54,644 bases of DNA from the NCBI GenBank assembly GCA_020742395.1, contig DYWZ01000041.1, positions 1 to 54,644 of the forward strand, in the 5' to 3' direction. Source of the stretch: Enterococcus columbae. Lineage in GTDB: Bacteria; Bacillota; Bacilli; Lactobacillales; Enterococcaceae. The position numbers and the translations under genes were made by a program. The notes below the pieces were generated by a model. It was not told the origin of the DNA and searched no databases. It saw nothing but the letters and a program-made list of their open reading frames with translations. Below, one piece after another: positions 43,071-50,172 of this stretch (position 1 is the first letter of the stretch; each line of letters begins with the position of its first letter).

Positions 43071-43652
43071 CTATGCGTCTCCTTCTAAAAATTGAATTTT
43101 ACCATTTTCTAACGATTCAATACGAGCTAAAGATACCACTTTTACTTGCATTTCTTCTAATAGCTTTCTACCTGATTGAAAGGCCTTTTCAATTAAAATC
43201 CCCACACCCACAACTTCAGCTTCTGCTTTTTGACATAATTCAATTAATCCTTTAGCCGCTTGTCCATTGGCTAAGAAATCATCAATAATTAACACGCGAT
43301 CTTCTTTGGTTAAAAATTTACTTGAAATAGCTACCGTACTTGTCACCTGTTTTGTAAATGAATATACAGAGGCAGTTAATAATTCTTCATCCATTGTTAG
43401 GCTCTTAGATTTACGCGCAAAAATCATTGGTACTTTGAGTTGCTGCGCTGTATAAATCGCTGGAACAATTCCTGATGATTCAATAGTAACAACTTTGGTA
43501 ATGCCATAATCTTTAAATACTTCCGCAAAACATTGACCAACTTCGGCCATTAAACTAGGGTCAACTTGATGCGTAACAAAACTATCAACTTTTAATACAT
43601 CCCCATTTAAAACATTACCATCTTGCATAATTCGATTCATTAATGTTTGCAT
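43071..43652 (-). CDS. xpt: Xanthine phosphoribosyltransferase
   Basis: Salvage enzyme converting xanthine (and less well guanine) plus PRPP to the nucleotide. The 193-residue protein is a type I PRTase with the PRPP loop [16 protein letters not shown] (about 128-143) and the family start [29 protein letters not shown] sequence. It is preceded by a guanine riboswitch and is cotranscribed with pbuX. Confidence 0.95.
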   Translation of the reverse strand: MQTLMNRIMQDGNVLNGDVLKVDSFVTHQVDPSLMAEVGQCFAEVFKDYGITKVVTIESSGIVPAIYTAQQLKVPMIFARKSKSLTMDEELLTASVYSFTKQVTSTVAISSKFLTKEDRVLIIDDFLANGQAAKGLIELCQKAEAEVVGVGILIEKAFQSGRKLLEEMQVKVVSLARIESLENGKIQFLEGDA

Positions 43653-43686
43653 GATTAAAAACTCCTTACATTTATTGTGTTATACA

Positions 43687-43727
43687 CAAAAAAACAACGC
43701 CTTTTTTGAATAAGCAAAAAAGCGTTG
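43687..43727 (-). terminator. Riboswitch-controlled terminator in the xpt leader
   Basis: On the minus strand CAACGCTTTTTTG pairs with CAAAAAAGGCGTTG (one bulge) and a T run follows. Its loop holds GCTTAT, which is also complementary to the 3' strand of the aptamer P1 helix, giving the alternative antiterminator. Confidence 0.85.
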
Positions 43728-43742
43728 CCTGCAACGAATTTT

Positions 43743-43807
43743 GCTTATAGTCCAATATTTACGGTATTGGGTAGAGACTGTCGACCATATTACGACGATA
43801 TATAAGC
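43743..43807 (-). ncRNA. Guanine-type purine riboswitch (xpt leader aptamer)
   Basis: The minus strand shows the conserved purine aptamer: P1 GCTTAT/ATAAGC, the AATATGG and AGTCTCTACC core blocks, the CCGTAAA loop and GACTA at the 3' side. C in GACTA corresponds to position 74 and specifies guanine rather than adenine. Downstream, ATAAGCAAAA (P1 3' strand plus four bases) is perfectly complementary to TTTTGCTTAT in the terminator, so ligand-bound P1 would free the terminator and switch off xpt-pbuX. Confidence 0.95.
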
Positions 43808-43904
43808 GTATTAATTATGAAAAACACATTGATATTATGAATTATTTTCATGAAAAAAACAATAAAAATGCCCCCAAAAATTGAAAAAAGGAAAAAATTC
43901 TCAT

Positions 43905-43945
43905 AAAAAAGGATGAATGATTAGGAAATAACCGAACATTCATCC
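43905..43945 (-). terminator. Intrinsic terminator downstream of the GH73 gene
   Basis: GGATGAATG (43911-43919) and CATTCATCC (43937-43945) form a stem with a 17-base loop, followed by TTTTTT on the minus strand. Bases 43928-43940 inside it match the PurBox consensus on the plus strand. Confidence 0.85.
43928..43940 (+). promoter_or_regulatory. PurBox-like sequence upstream of xpt, inside a terminator
   Basis: ATAACCGAACATT agrees at all 13 positions with AWWWCCGAACWWT. It lies about 120 bases upstream of the xpt aptamer, in the opposite orientation to the gene. Whether PurR uses it is unknown. Confidence 0.35.
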
Positions 43946-43949
43946 TCTT

Positions 43950-44570
43950 TTACTCATCATATTTTTGCAATTGATGCGCAATGATCACTTGTTTAATTTT
44001 CTCAGCATAAGTTGGATCAGTGGCATAGCCTGCTTGTTGCAATGCATCGGCTGCTTGTTCAAAATTTTGAGCTTGCAAAACAGGTTGATATTTATTAGGA
44101 TCCCAATCAACGCCATGAATAAATAATTGGGCATGATCATCCATCGATTCTTCAAAAGATTGATAAACTCTAAAATCACCTTGAATGGTAATCCATTGCT
44201 CATTGACATATTCTTTAGTCGATAGCGTGATTTTAGGCTGATTGCCGTATGCCTTAATACCAAATAAATTATTATATTTACTGGCTAATTCACTTTTTCC
44301 CCAATCAGACTCTAAAATTGCCTGTCCTAATGTAATACTTGGTAGCACTCCATATTTTTGATGGAGTTGCTTTGCATAAGGTGCCAAACGCTCAATAAAT
44401 TGATTTTGTTGCATCTCAGGTGTTAGTTGACTCACCTGTTGTTGTTCTTCTACCTGCGTTGTCAATGCGGACAACACAAAAACAAAACTCATAAAAATCA
44501 CTAAAATAGACAATAATATCAAGGAGATAGATAATGGTTTCTTACGTTTTTTCTTCTTGTATTGCTTCAT
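43950..44570 (-). CDS. GH73 family glucosaminidase (LytG/FlgJ-like), membrane-anchored
   Basis: A cell wall hydrolase of 206 residues. A basic start (MKQYKKKKRKK) and a hydrophobic segment at about 12-36 form an uncleaved signal anchor. The GH73 domain (about 55-200) has the catalytic glutamate in AILESDWGKS (Glu87) and the family NLFGIKAYG stretch. It is expected to cut N-acetylglucosaminyl linkages in peptidoglycan on the outer face of the membrane. No cell-wall binding repeats are attached. It starts 17 bases downstream of the unknown 168-aa gene. Confidence 0.9.
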   Translation of the reverse strand: MKQYKKKKRKKPLSISLILLSILVIFMSFVFVLSALTTQVEEQQQVSQLTPEMQQNQFIERLAPYAKQLHQKYGVLPSITLGQAILESDWGKSELASKYNNLFGIKAYGNQPKITLSTKEYVNEQWITIQGDFRVYQSFEESMDDHAQLFIHGVDWDPNKYQPVLQAQNFEQAADALQQAGYATDPTYAEKIKQVIIAHQLQKYDE

Positions 44571-44587
44571 TATTCCTCCAAACTATA

Positions 44588-45094
44588 TTATTTTAATTCT
44601 TGCATTTGTTCATCAAACCACGCTATTAATTTTACCTGATCATTTGCTAATTGTTTTTGCAGGCGGGCTGGAATTCTAAATGTTAAAATATCATCAAACC
44701 CCCAACGATGATAATCAATGCCTACTGCAATTAACAGTGCTTGAAACTCTTGATTTTCTAAGCTATCATCCAATAATTCAATTTCAGCAACTTTACTATC
44801 CATCCATTTTTTGGCAATTTGTAATTTCATTTGGCGATATTCACTCACTGCTTGGCTACGTTTTTCAGGATAGATAACCGTTTGTCTTAAAACCTTTTGG
44901 AACAGCATCCATTCATAATCTGTAAAAAGATTTTTGATTTTTTGTGTTTGTTCAGCAGTTAATGAGTATTTACCTGCCTTCCATTCATGCCATTCTTGCT
45001 CATCGATGGCTAACTGATTTTGACAAAAAACTTCTTCAGAATAGTATTTCTCATTAATTACATCTAAAATAATTGCTAAATATACTTCGTTCAT
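44588..45094 (-). CDS. Hypothetical protein, 168 aa, helix-turn-helix-like N-terminus
   Basis: I do not recognise the family. The first 60 residues resemble a short Cro/C1-type helical domain (LAIDEQEWHEWKAGKYSLTA followed by EQTQKIKNLF), and the rest is rich in charged helices with no membrane segment or cysteine motif. GGAGG precedes the ATG. It stands between a DUF939 membrane protein and a GH73 hydrolase on the same strand, so a link to envelope functions is possible but is only inference. Confidence 0.7.
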   Translation of the reverse strand: MNEVYLAIILDVINEKYYSEEVFCQNQLAIDEQEWHEWKAGKYSLTAEQTQKIKNLFTDYEWMLFQKVLRQTVIYPEKRSQAVSEYRQMKLQIAKKWMDSKVAEIELLDDSLENQEFQALLIAVGIDYHRWGFDDILTFRIPARLQKQLANDQVKLIAWFDEQMQELK

Positions 45095-45170
45095 AAAAAA
45101 GCCTCCTTATAAATTATTCTAGCGAATTTTGATATTATTGACTACTTAAACGCTTATTTTGCCTAAAATT

Positions 45171-46148
45171 TTAAAAAGAATTTACTTTTCCTTGATAAAA
45201 TACCGCTTTGATTTCTACAAAACTTTTAAAAGACTGTAAAAACTGAAATAGTAAAGCACGATTTTCAAACTCCTCGCGAGTTTGTGGCAAAGTTTTTTCA
45301 CGGTACGCTTGATAGACTTTTTCAATTTCAGCTAGAATTAATTGACCATCATTATTTTCAGCAAAATTTTGTGCTGTATTGATTAAGACTTTTCGCAACT
45401 CATCAACAAAAAGCCCATCCACATTAATTTCACTCAATAAATTCACCATATCACTTAACAAACGAAGCTGTGTTCTACGCATCGAAAAATATTCCGTATA
45501 ATAATCTTGTTCAAAAGTCCAATGATTTTGTTGATGTAAATGCGCTCTATTTTGAGCTTGCCGAATTTTTTGCTTTAATTTTTCGCAATTCTGTTCTAAT
45601 GGAGCAATTTTTTCTAGGTTTAAATGAGCTGCTAAATCATATAAAATCGTTCTAAAATCTTCTTCTATTTCCTCAATATCTTGTTCTAAATATTTCTGCA
45701 TGCTTGGCATATATAAATTCATCAACAAAGCCAAACCTACCCCTATAAACATCAGTAAAAACTCATTAATCAGCATTTGGATAGAAAAACTTTGTTCAAT
45801 CAAAAAATGCGTAATCAGCACTGAATTCACCACAATACCATCGGCAATCTTCAACTGTACTGAAATAGGAATAAACACCAGTAAAAATAAACCAAATGAC
45901 CAAGGAGAATAGCCAAATAACTGAAAACAAATAAAGGCTATAATAATTGCAATAATTAACGAAAATATACGGCCTAATCCCGCTGATAATGAAGCTCTTT
46001 TAGTATTCCCTAAGCTTAAAATGGCAATAATCCCCGCAGCCGAAGCATATAGTAAATGTAACTTTTGCGCAATAAACATCGCTAAAACACTTGCTATAAC
46101 TGTTTTTATTGTCCGTAGACCTATTTTCAAATTTTCCACCTCAATCAT
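45171..46148 (-). CDS. Aromatic acid exporter family (DUF939) membrane protein
   Basis: A 325-residue protein with an N-terminal membrane domain of about five to six hydrophobic segments (about 10-150) in the ArAE/FUSC-like DUF939 family and a cytoplasmic helical C-terminal domain (about 155-325, predicted coiled coil around EQDIEEIEEDFRTILYDL). The motif SLGNTKRASLSAGLGRI is characteristic. Relatives of this superfamily export aromatic acids, but function in Firmicutes is unproven. Confidence 0.85.
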   Translation of the reverse strand: MIEVENLKIGLRTIKTVIASVLAMFIAQKLHLLYASAAGIIAILSLGNTKRASLSAGLGRIFSLIIAIIIAFICFQLFGYSPWSFGLFLLVFIPISVQLKIADGIVVNSVLITHFLIEQSFSIQMLINEFLLMFIGVGLALLMNLYMPSMQKYLEQDIEEIEEDFRTILYDLAAHLNLEKIAPLEQNCEKLKQKIRQAQNRAHLHQQNHWTFEQDYYTEYFSMRRTQLRLLSDMVNLLSEINVDGLFVDELRKVLINTAQNFAENNDGQLILAEIEKVYQAYREKTLPQTREEFENRALLFQFLQSFKSFVEIKAVFYQGKVNSF

Positions 46149-46240
46149 TTATCTTTATCAGTGATTGTATCACGTCTAGCATATTTTTTACAGAATTTAC
46201 ATAGTTAATTAAAGTAAAAATAGCTGAGATTAAACAAAAG

Positions 46241-46290
46241 TCCGAACGATCAACACGTCTTATAAAAAAAAAGATTGTTGACCATTCGGA
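46241..46290 (-). terminator. Probable terminator downstream of nagA
   Basis: TCCGAACGATCAACA and TGTTGACCATTCGGA can form a 15-bp stem with a three-base internal mismatch and a 20-base loop. On the minus strand it is followed by CTTTTG. It lies 42 bases after the nagA stop. Confidence 0.6.
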
Positions 46291-46331
46291 TGACTTGGCT
46301 AATTCATTTTATATCGCGTTTTTCATTTACT

Positions 46332-47486
46332 TTATTTTACATTACTATCAAAACGCTTGATACCATCTAAATAAGTTGCTTGTAAATTCATTTGTTGATC
46401 TAAAACAATAAAATCGGCTGCACGATCTTTACGAATTTCTCCACATACATCTGAAATATTACAACTAACAGCCGGGATATAACTTGCCATCATCACTGCT
46501 TGATAAGGTGTCGCTATCCCCCATTTCACTACATTTTGCATTCCTTGATACAATTTCAAAATACTACCTGCTAAATTTCCTTCTTTTAAGCGAGCGGTAC
46601 CATTAGCTACTTTAACTGGAAACTCACCCAAAACATAATCGCCATCTGGCATACCACCTGCCATCATACAATCGGTAATCAAAGCCACTTTTTCATAACC
46701 AATTGATTGAATTAATAATTCAACAGCTTTTGGATGAACATGATGACCATCAGCAATCAATTCAGCAAATACTTCTTTAATATTTAACATTGCGCCAGCC
46801 ATACCAAGCTCACGATGAGTAAAGCCGCGCATTCCATTAAATGCATGGACAAATACGGACGCTCCAGCATCAACAGCTTTTTGCGCTTGTTGATACGTTG
46901 CATCACTATGACCTAAAGCAACGACTACGCCTTCTTTAGTCAGCGCTTCGACAAATTCCTCCACGCCTTGTCTTTCTGGAGCTAAAGCAATTTTTTTAAT
47001 CAAACCACCACTAGCCTTTTGCCATTGATGAAACACCTCTAAAGAAGGGTCAGAAAAGTAATTGGCATTTTGTGCCCCTTTATATTTTTCTGTAAAAAAT
47101 GGTCCTTCAAAATACATTCCTGGAATTTTGGCTCCAGTTACTTGTTTAGCTACTTCTCCGACCGTTTTAGCAACGGCTAATAGACGTTCACGGCTTGAAG
47201 TTAAGGTTGTAGGTAAAAACGAAGTAACACCACATTCTAATAAAGCTTCTGACATGATCTGAATACCTTTTGGATCATCGTCCATAACATCATGATTTTT
47301 ATAACCATGAATATGAGTATCGACTAAACCAGGTGCAATCCAAGAATTTGGATACTCGATAATTTCTCCATCTTCAGGTCTTTGGGTGACGTATTCCCCA
47401 AATTTTCCATCATTGATTGCTAAATATCCACCTGTTTTTACACCAGAGGTAAAAAAGAATTGCGCGGCATGGATATATTTTTTCAT
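46332..47486 (-). CDS. nagA: N-acetylglucosamine-6-phosphate deacetylase
   Basis: Amidohydrolase that converts GlcNAc-6-P to GlcN-6-P for amino sugar catabolism and peptidoglycan recycling. The 384-residue protein has the metal-binding DTHIHGYKNHD (about 55), the EGPFFTEKYKGAQN signature (about 130), GHSDATY (about 195) and the late DCMMAGGMPDG (about 275). I use the ATG at 47486 (MKKYIHAAQFF) with GAAGGATG upstream rather than a start 12 bases earlier. A GntR/NagR-type operator overlaps its promoter region. Confidence 0.94.
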   Translation of the reverse strand: MKKYIHAAQFFFTSGVKTGGYLAINDGKFGEYVTQRPEDGEIIEYPNSWIAPGLVDTHIHGYKNHDVMDDDPKGIQIMSEALLECGVTSFLPTTLTSSRERLLAVAKTVGEVAKQVTGAKIPGMYFEGPFFTEKYKGAQNANYFSDPSLEVFHQWQKASGGLIKKIALAPERQGVEEFVEALTKEGVVVALGHSDATYQQAQKAVDAGASVFVHAFNGMRGFTHRELGMAGAMLNIKEVFAELIADGHHVHPKAVELLIQSIGYEKVALITDCMMAGGMPDGDYVLGEFPVKVANGTARLKEGNLAGSILKLYQGMQNVVKWGIATPYQAVMMASYIPAVSCNISDVCGEIRKDRAADFIVLDQQMNLQATYLDGIKRFDSNVK

Positions 47487-47522
47487 TAATTGACACATCC
47501 TTCATTTTACTTTGCTACCTTT

Positions 47523-47551
47523 ACCATACGCCTTTCTAGCATAATTGTCAA
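47523..47551 (-). promoter_or_regulatory. Sigma-A type promoter of nagA
   Basis: The minus strand has a perfect TTGACA (47546-47551), a 17-base spacer and TATGGT (47523-47528), 37 bases ahead of nagA. Confidence 0.7.
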
Positions 47552-47553
47552 TA

Positions 47554-47567
47554 TCGGTATATACCAT
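47554..47567 (-). promoter_or_regulatory. Candidate NagR/GntR-type (dre-like) operator upstream of nagA
   Basis: A perfect 10-bp palindrome GGTATATACC (47556-47565) lies directly upstream of the nagA -35 hexamer. NagR/YvoA/DasR sites share a GGT-N4-ACC core. No gntR-type gene is in the window, so the regulator would act from elsewhere. Confidence 0.5.
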
Positions 47568-47621
47568 TTATAAGATAGCTTTTCTTTTATTTTTCGTGTA
47601 TGCTTATATACAATGATAATC

Positions 47622-47640
47622 AATCAAGAACTTCTTGATT
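47622..47640. promoter_or_regulatory. Perfect inverted repeat upstream of proC
   Basis: AATCAAGAA and TTCTTGATT flank a single C, a 19-base palindrome ending 29 bases before the proC ATG. It could be an operator or a leader hairpin; the factor is not known to me. Confidence 0.45.
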
Positions 47641-47669
47641 TGATTAATGAATTATGAGGTGAAATCGTT

Positions 47670-48485
47670 ATGAAATTAGGATTTATTGGTGTAGGAAATA
47701 TGGCAAGTGCCATCATTAAAGGCATCGTTCAAAATGGATTTATTCAAGGAAATCATATTTTTGTTTATGACCACCACCCTGAACGCTTAATAACATTAGT
47801 CGAAGAGCTCCAATTACAAATTTGTACAAGTGAAACGGAAGTAATCTCAAAGGTTGATACACTAATGTTTGCAGTTAAACCAAATACTATTCTGTCTTTA
47901 GTTCAACAATTTGCTCCATTATTAAATGAAAAACAAATTACTATTTTATCTATCGCTGCTGGTACAACCTTAGAACAGCTACAACTTGCTTTAGGAAACG
48001 ACAAAGCACTTCCAATCATTAGAATTATGCCAAATGTCAATGCTACTGTTGGCTTGGGAGCTGCGGCAATTTGTGGCAATCAACAAACAAGTGCTGAACA
48101 ATTAGAAGAAATTGTTGCTATGTTTAATGCAATTGGTAAAGCTTGGATTTTGCCAGAAAAAGACTTCTCGAATTTTACGGCTATTGCTGGTAGTTCTCCT
48201 GCTTACGCTTATCTTTTTATTGATGCACTCTCACGTGCAGCCGTTAAGCATGGTTTGCCAAAAGCGTTAAGTACACAAATTGCAGCTCAAGCAGTACTTG
48301 GCAGTGCTAAAATGATTCTAGACTCAAATGAATCTCCTTGGAATTTAATTGATACTGTTTGCTCACCTGGCGGAACCACTGTCGCTGGATTATTGGCTAT
48401 GGAAGAAGCAAATTTCATGACAAGTATTATTAAAGGGATCGATGCAACGATTGCCAAAGATCAAGAATTACAAAGTAAAAAATAA
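47670..48485 (+). CDS. proC: Pyrroline-5-carboxylate reductase
   Basis: Last step of proline synthesis: NAD(P)H-dependent reduction of pyrroline-5-carboxylate. The 271-residue protein begins MKLGFIGVGNMASAIIKGI (Rossmann motif) and has the C-terminal catalytic signature VCSPGGTTVAGL (about 230). TGAGGTGA precedes the ATG. It is the only convincing plus-strand gene in the window, divergent from nagA across a 183-base gap that holds the nagA promoter and a palindrome, and convergent with a tRNA gene. Confidence 0.95.
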   Translation: MKLGFIGVGNMASAIIKGIVQNGFIQGNHIFVYDHHPERLITLVEELQLQICTSETEVISKVDTLMFAVKPNTILSLVQQFAPLLNEKQITILSIAAGTTLEQLQLALGNDKALPIIRIMPNVNATVGLGAAAICGNQQTSAEQLEEIVAMFNAIGKAWILPEKDFSNFTAIAGSSPAYAYLFIDALSRAAVKHGLPKALSTQIAAQAVLGSAKMILDSNESPWNLIDTVCSPGGTTVAGLLAMEEANFMTSIIKGIDATIAKDQELQSKK

Positions 48486-48494
48486 TACAATAAC

Positions 48495-48546
48495 AAAAAA
48501 TAGTGACTAAATAAGGATGACTCCTTATTTAGTCACTATTTTTTTA
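48495..48546. terminator. Bidirectional terminator between proC and tRNA-Leu
   Basis: AAAAATAGTGACTAAATAAG and its complement form a stem of more than 20 bp with a 4-base loop, flanked by A and T tracts on both sides. It can serve proC on the plus strand and tRNA-Leu on the minus strand. Confidence 0.9.
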
Positions 48547-48554
48547 TTTTTTTA

Positions 48555-48637
48555 TGCAGACGATGGGACTCGAACCCACACGAGCGATGCTCACACGCCC
48601 CTCAAGCGTGCGTGTCTGCCAATTCCACCACATCTGC
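48555..48637 (-). tRNA. tRNA-Leu (anticodon GAG)
   Basis: An 83-base cloverleaf with long variable arm (class II). Acceptor GCAGATG pairs with CGTCTGC (one G-T pair), the D-loop region is TGGTGGAATTGGCAGAC, the anticodon stem-loop is CACGC-TTGAGGG-GCGTG (anticodon GAG), and the T arm is GTGGG TTCGAGT CCCAT. The discriminator is A; CCA is not encoded, as TAA follows. Confidence 0.95.
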
Positions 48638-48653
48638 AAATAGATACTACTAC

Positions 48654-48682
48654 ATTTTAGCTGTTGATTATTTAAAAGTCAA
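48654..48682 (-). promoter_or_regulatory. Promoter of tRNA-Leu
   Basis: The minus strand has TTGACT (48677-48682), a 17-base spacer and TAAAAT (48654-48659), about 16 bases before the mature tRNA 5' end. Confidence 0.7.
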
Positions 48683-48731
48683 TTTATTTAAGTTTTAGAT
48701 AATCAAATTCTTGTATTTACATCTACAATCT

Positions 48732-48774
48732 AAAAAGCGCACATTTTTATAGCTTCACTATAAAAATGCACGCT
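48732..48774 (-). terminator. Intrinsic terminator downstream of pepC
   Basis: On the minus strand AGCGTGCATTTTTATAG pairs with CTATAAAAATGTGCGCT (two G-T pairs) around a 5-base loop, followed by TTTTT. It lies about 20 bases after the pepC stop. Confidence 0.85.
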
Positions 48775-48796
48775 AGTAATTGTATCATTTATAGAT

Positions 48797-50119
48797 TTAA
48801 TTGGCCAATGTACCAAAGGCATCCCATGGTTTTAAAACAATTGGTTCTTGCTCTAATGCTTTTAATGCTTTCTCTGGTAAGAAACGCTTATGAATGGCAA
48901 CAACATAAACATATTTATCAAACCAATTATCACTAGCAATAAAGTAGCCTTTATGACCAACTTTTTCGCCCCAAGAATTTTCTATTTTCCAACGTTTTGC
49001 TTGATTATCTACTAAATGTACGCCTGAGAAGACCATCGCATGGTTCATAGCACTTTCTTTACTTTCTAACATGGCTTCTTTTGACATTTGTAGATCTAAA
49101 TCAAATGCTTTTTCATATGAAAAATAGGCATCGTCCCATAAACCGGCTTCCCGGTCACCATCTTGAGAACAATCGCAACCAAACCAGACTAATTCGCCTG
49201 CTTGCATTTGTTTTATTGTAGCCTTTTTAAATTCATCTAACGGTAAATTCAATAACTGAACGGGTTGACCATTTACTACATTACCTAGATATTCTACTGT
49301 AAATGTTTGATAATAAGGTTTATCTGCAGTTGGCCCATGAATGACATTTACATAATCATCTAAATTAAGTTTTGTTAATTGATAAAGCTCATGGCTAGTC
49401 AACTCCATAGACTGCGCTTGATGATCTTGATTATAATACTCTAATGTAAAGCTTTGTGGTGGAATACCAAAATTAGCCGCAACCAATTGATAAACCTCTT
49501 TTAATGCTTGGGCTTGCAAAGTTTCAATATCGGCTAACTGATCATTGTCAAAAGCCATTTTAGCTTCACTTGCAAATTTACGTAAACGACGATTGATCAA
49601 ACGATTCAATTTACGGGTATGACCGGCTTGAAAACTTTCTGGATAAGCATCTTTTGGACAAATACCATATTTTTCAATTAATGAAACCAACATATTCCAT
49701 TGGCCACCATCACTTACAGCACCTTCCAATAAGAAACGCATTTTTTCACTATCTAAATCATTTGCTAATTCTTTTTTGACACATTCCATAAACCAATTAG
49801 CTTTTTCTAACTTATCATAAAATGCTAAATAATTTTGAGAGAGTTCAAAATCGCCTTCGATTTTTAATTCATTAATTAATGCTTCTCTTAACACATTTAA
49901 AGCAGAAAACAACCAACAACGTCCAGATTGTAATTGAGAAGTAATCCCATGAGTTTTTAAATCAATTGAAAAAACAAATGGTTGATTCGCTTTAGCTTGT
50001 TGATTAGAAGCAATCTTCGTTAAGTCATTTTCAAATAATGCATGTTGCATCACGACTAATTTTTCATTTTTTAAATAGTCCGATTTTAAATTATCTAGAT
50101 TGTTTAATGTTAATTCCAT
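48797..50119 (-). CDS. pepC: Aminopeptidase C (bleomycin hydrolase family, C1B peptidase)
   Basis: Cytosolic thiol aminopeptidase of 440 residues that releases N-terminal amino acids from peptides. The papain-like catalytic residues are visible: Cys68 in SQLQSGRCWLFSA, His in AMNHAMVFSGVH (about 362) and Asn in WKIENSWGE (about 383). Homologues form hexamers with the C-terminus in the active site. I chose the ATG at 50119 (MELTLNNL) with AGGAGTGAT upstream; a start three codons earlier is in frame. The monocistronic layout is supported by a promoter and a terminator. Confidence 0.93.
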   Translation of the reverse strand: MELTLNNLDNLKSDYLKNEKLVVMQHALFENDLTKIASNQQAKANQPFVFSIDLKTHGITSQLQSGRCWLFSALNVLREALINELKIEGDFELSQNYLAFYDKLEKANWFMECVKKELANDLDSEKMRFLLEGAVSDGGQWNMLVSLIEKYGICPKDAYPESFQAGHTRKLNRLINRRLRKFASEAKMAFDNDQLADIETLQAQALKEVYQLVAANFGIPPQSFTLEYYNQDHQAQSMELTSHELYQLTKLNLDDYVNVIHGPTADKPYYQTFTVEYLGNVVNGQPVQLLNLPLDEFKKATIKQMQAGELVWFGCDCSQDGDREAGLWDDAYFSYEKAFDLDLQMSKEAMLESKESAMNHAMVFSGVHLVDNQAKRWKIENSWGEKVGHKGYFIASDNWFDKYVYVVAIHKRFLPEKALKALEQEPIVLKPWDAFGTLAN

Positions 50120-50142
50120 TGAAATCACTCCTTTTGGTATCT

Positions 50143-50171
50143 ATGCTACACCTGATATATTTAACTTGCAA
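50143..50171 (-). promoter_or_regulatory. Probable promoter of pepC
   Basis: The minus strand has TTGCAA (50166-50171), a 17-base spacer and TAGCAT (50143-50148), 24 bases before the pepC ATG. It directly abuts the stop codon of the upstream gene. Confidence 0.5.
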
Positions 50172-50172
50172 G

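Noticed and set aside
44680..44877. Plus-strand ORFs opposite minus-strand genes, such as 4102-4338, 24412-24729, 25228-25590 and 44680-44877
   Set aside because: All are fully antisense to confident genes, lack ribosome binding sites and encode no recognisable protein.
47499..47669. T-box or CodY site upstream of proC
   Set aside because: No T-box core and no AATTTTC-type CodY palindrome; only an unassigned perfect inverted repeat is present.
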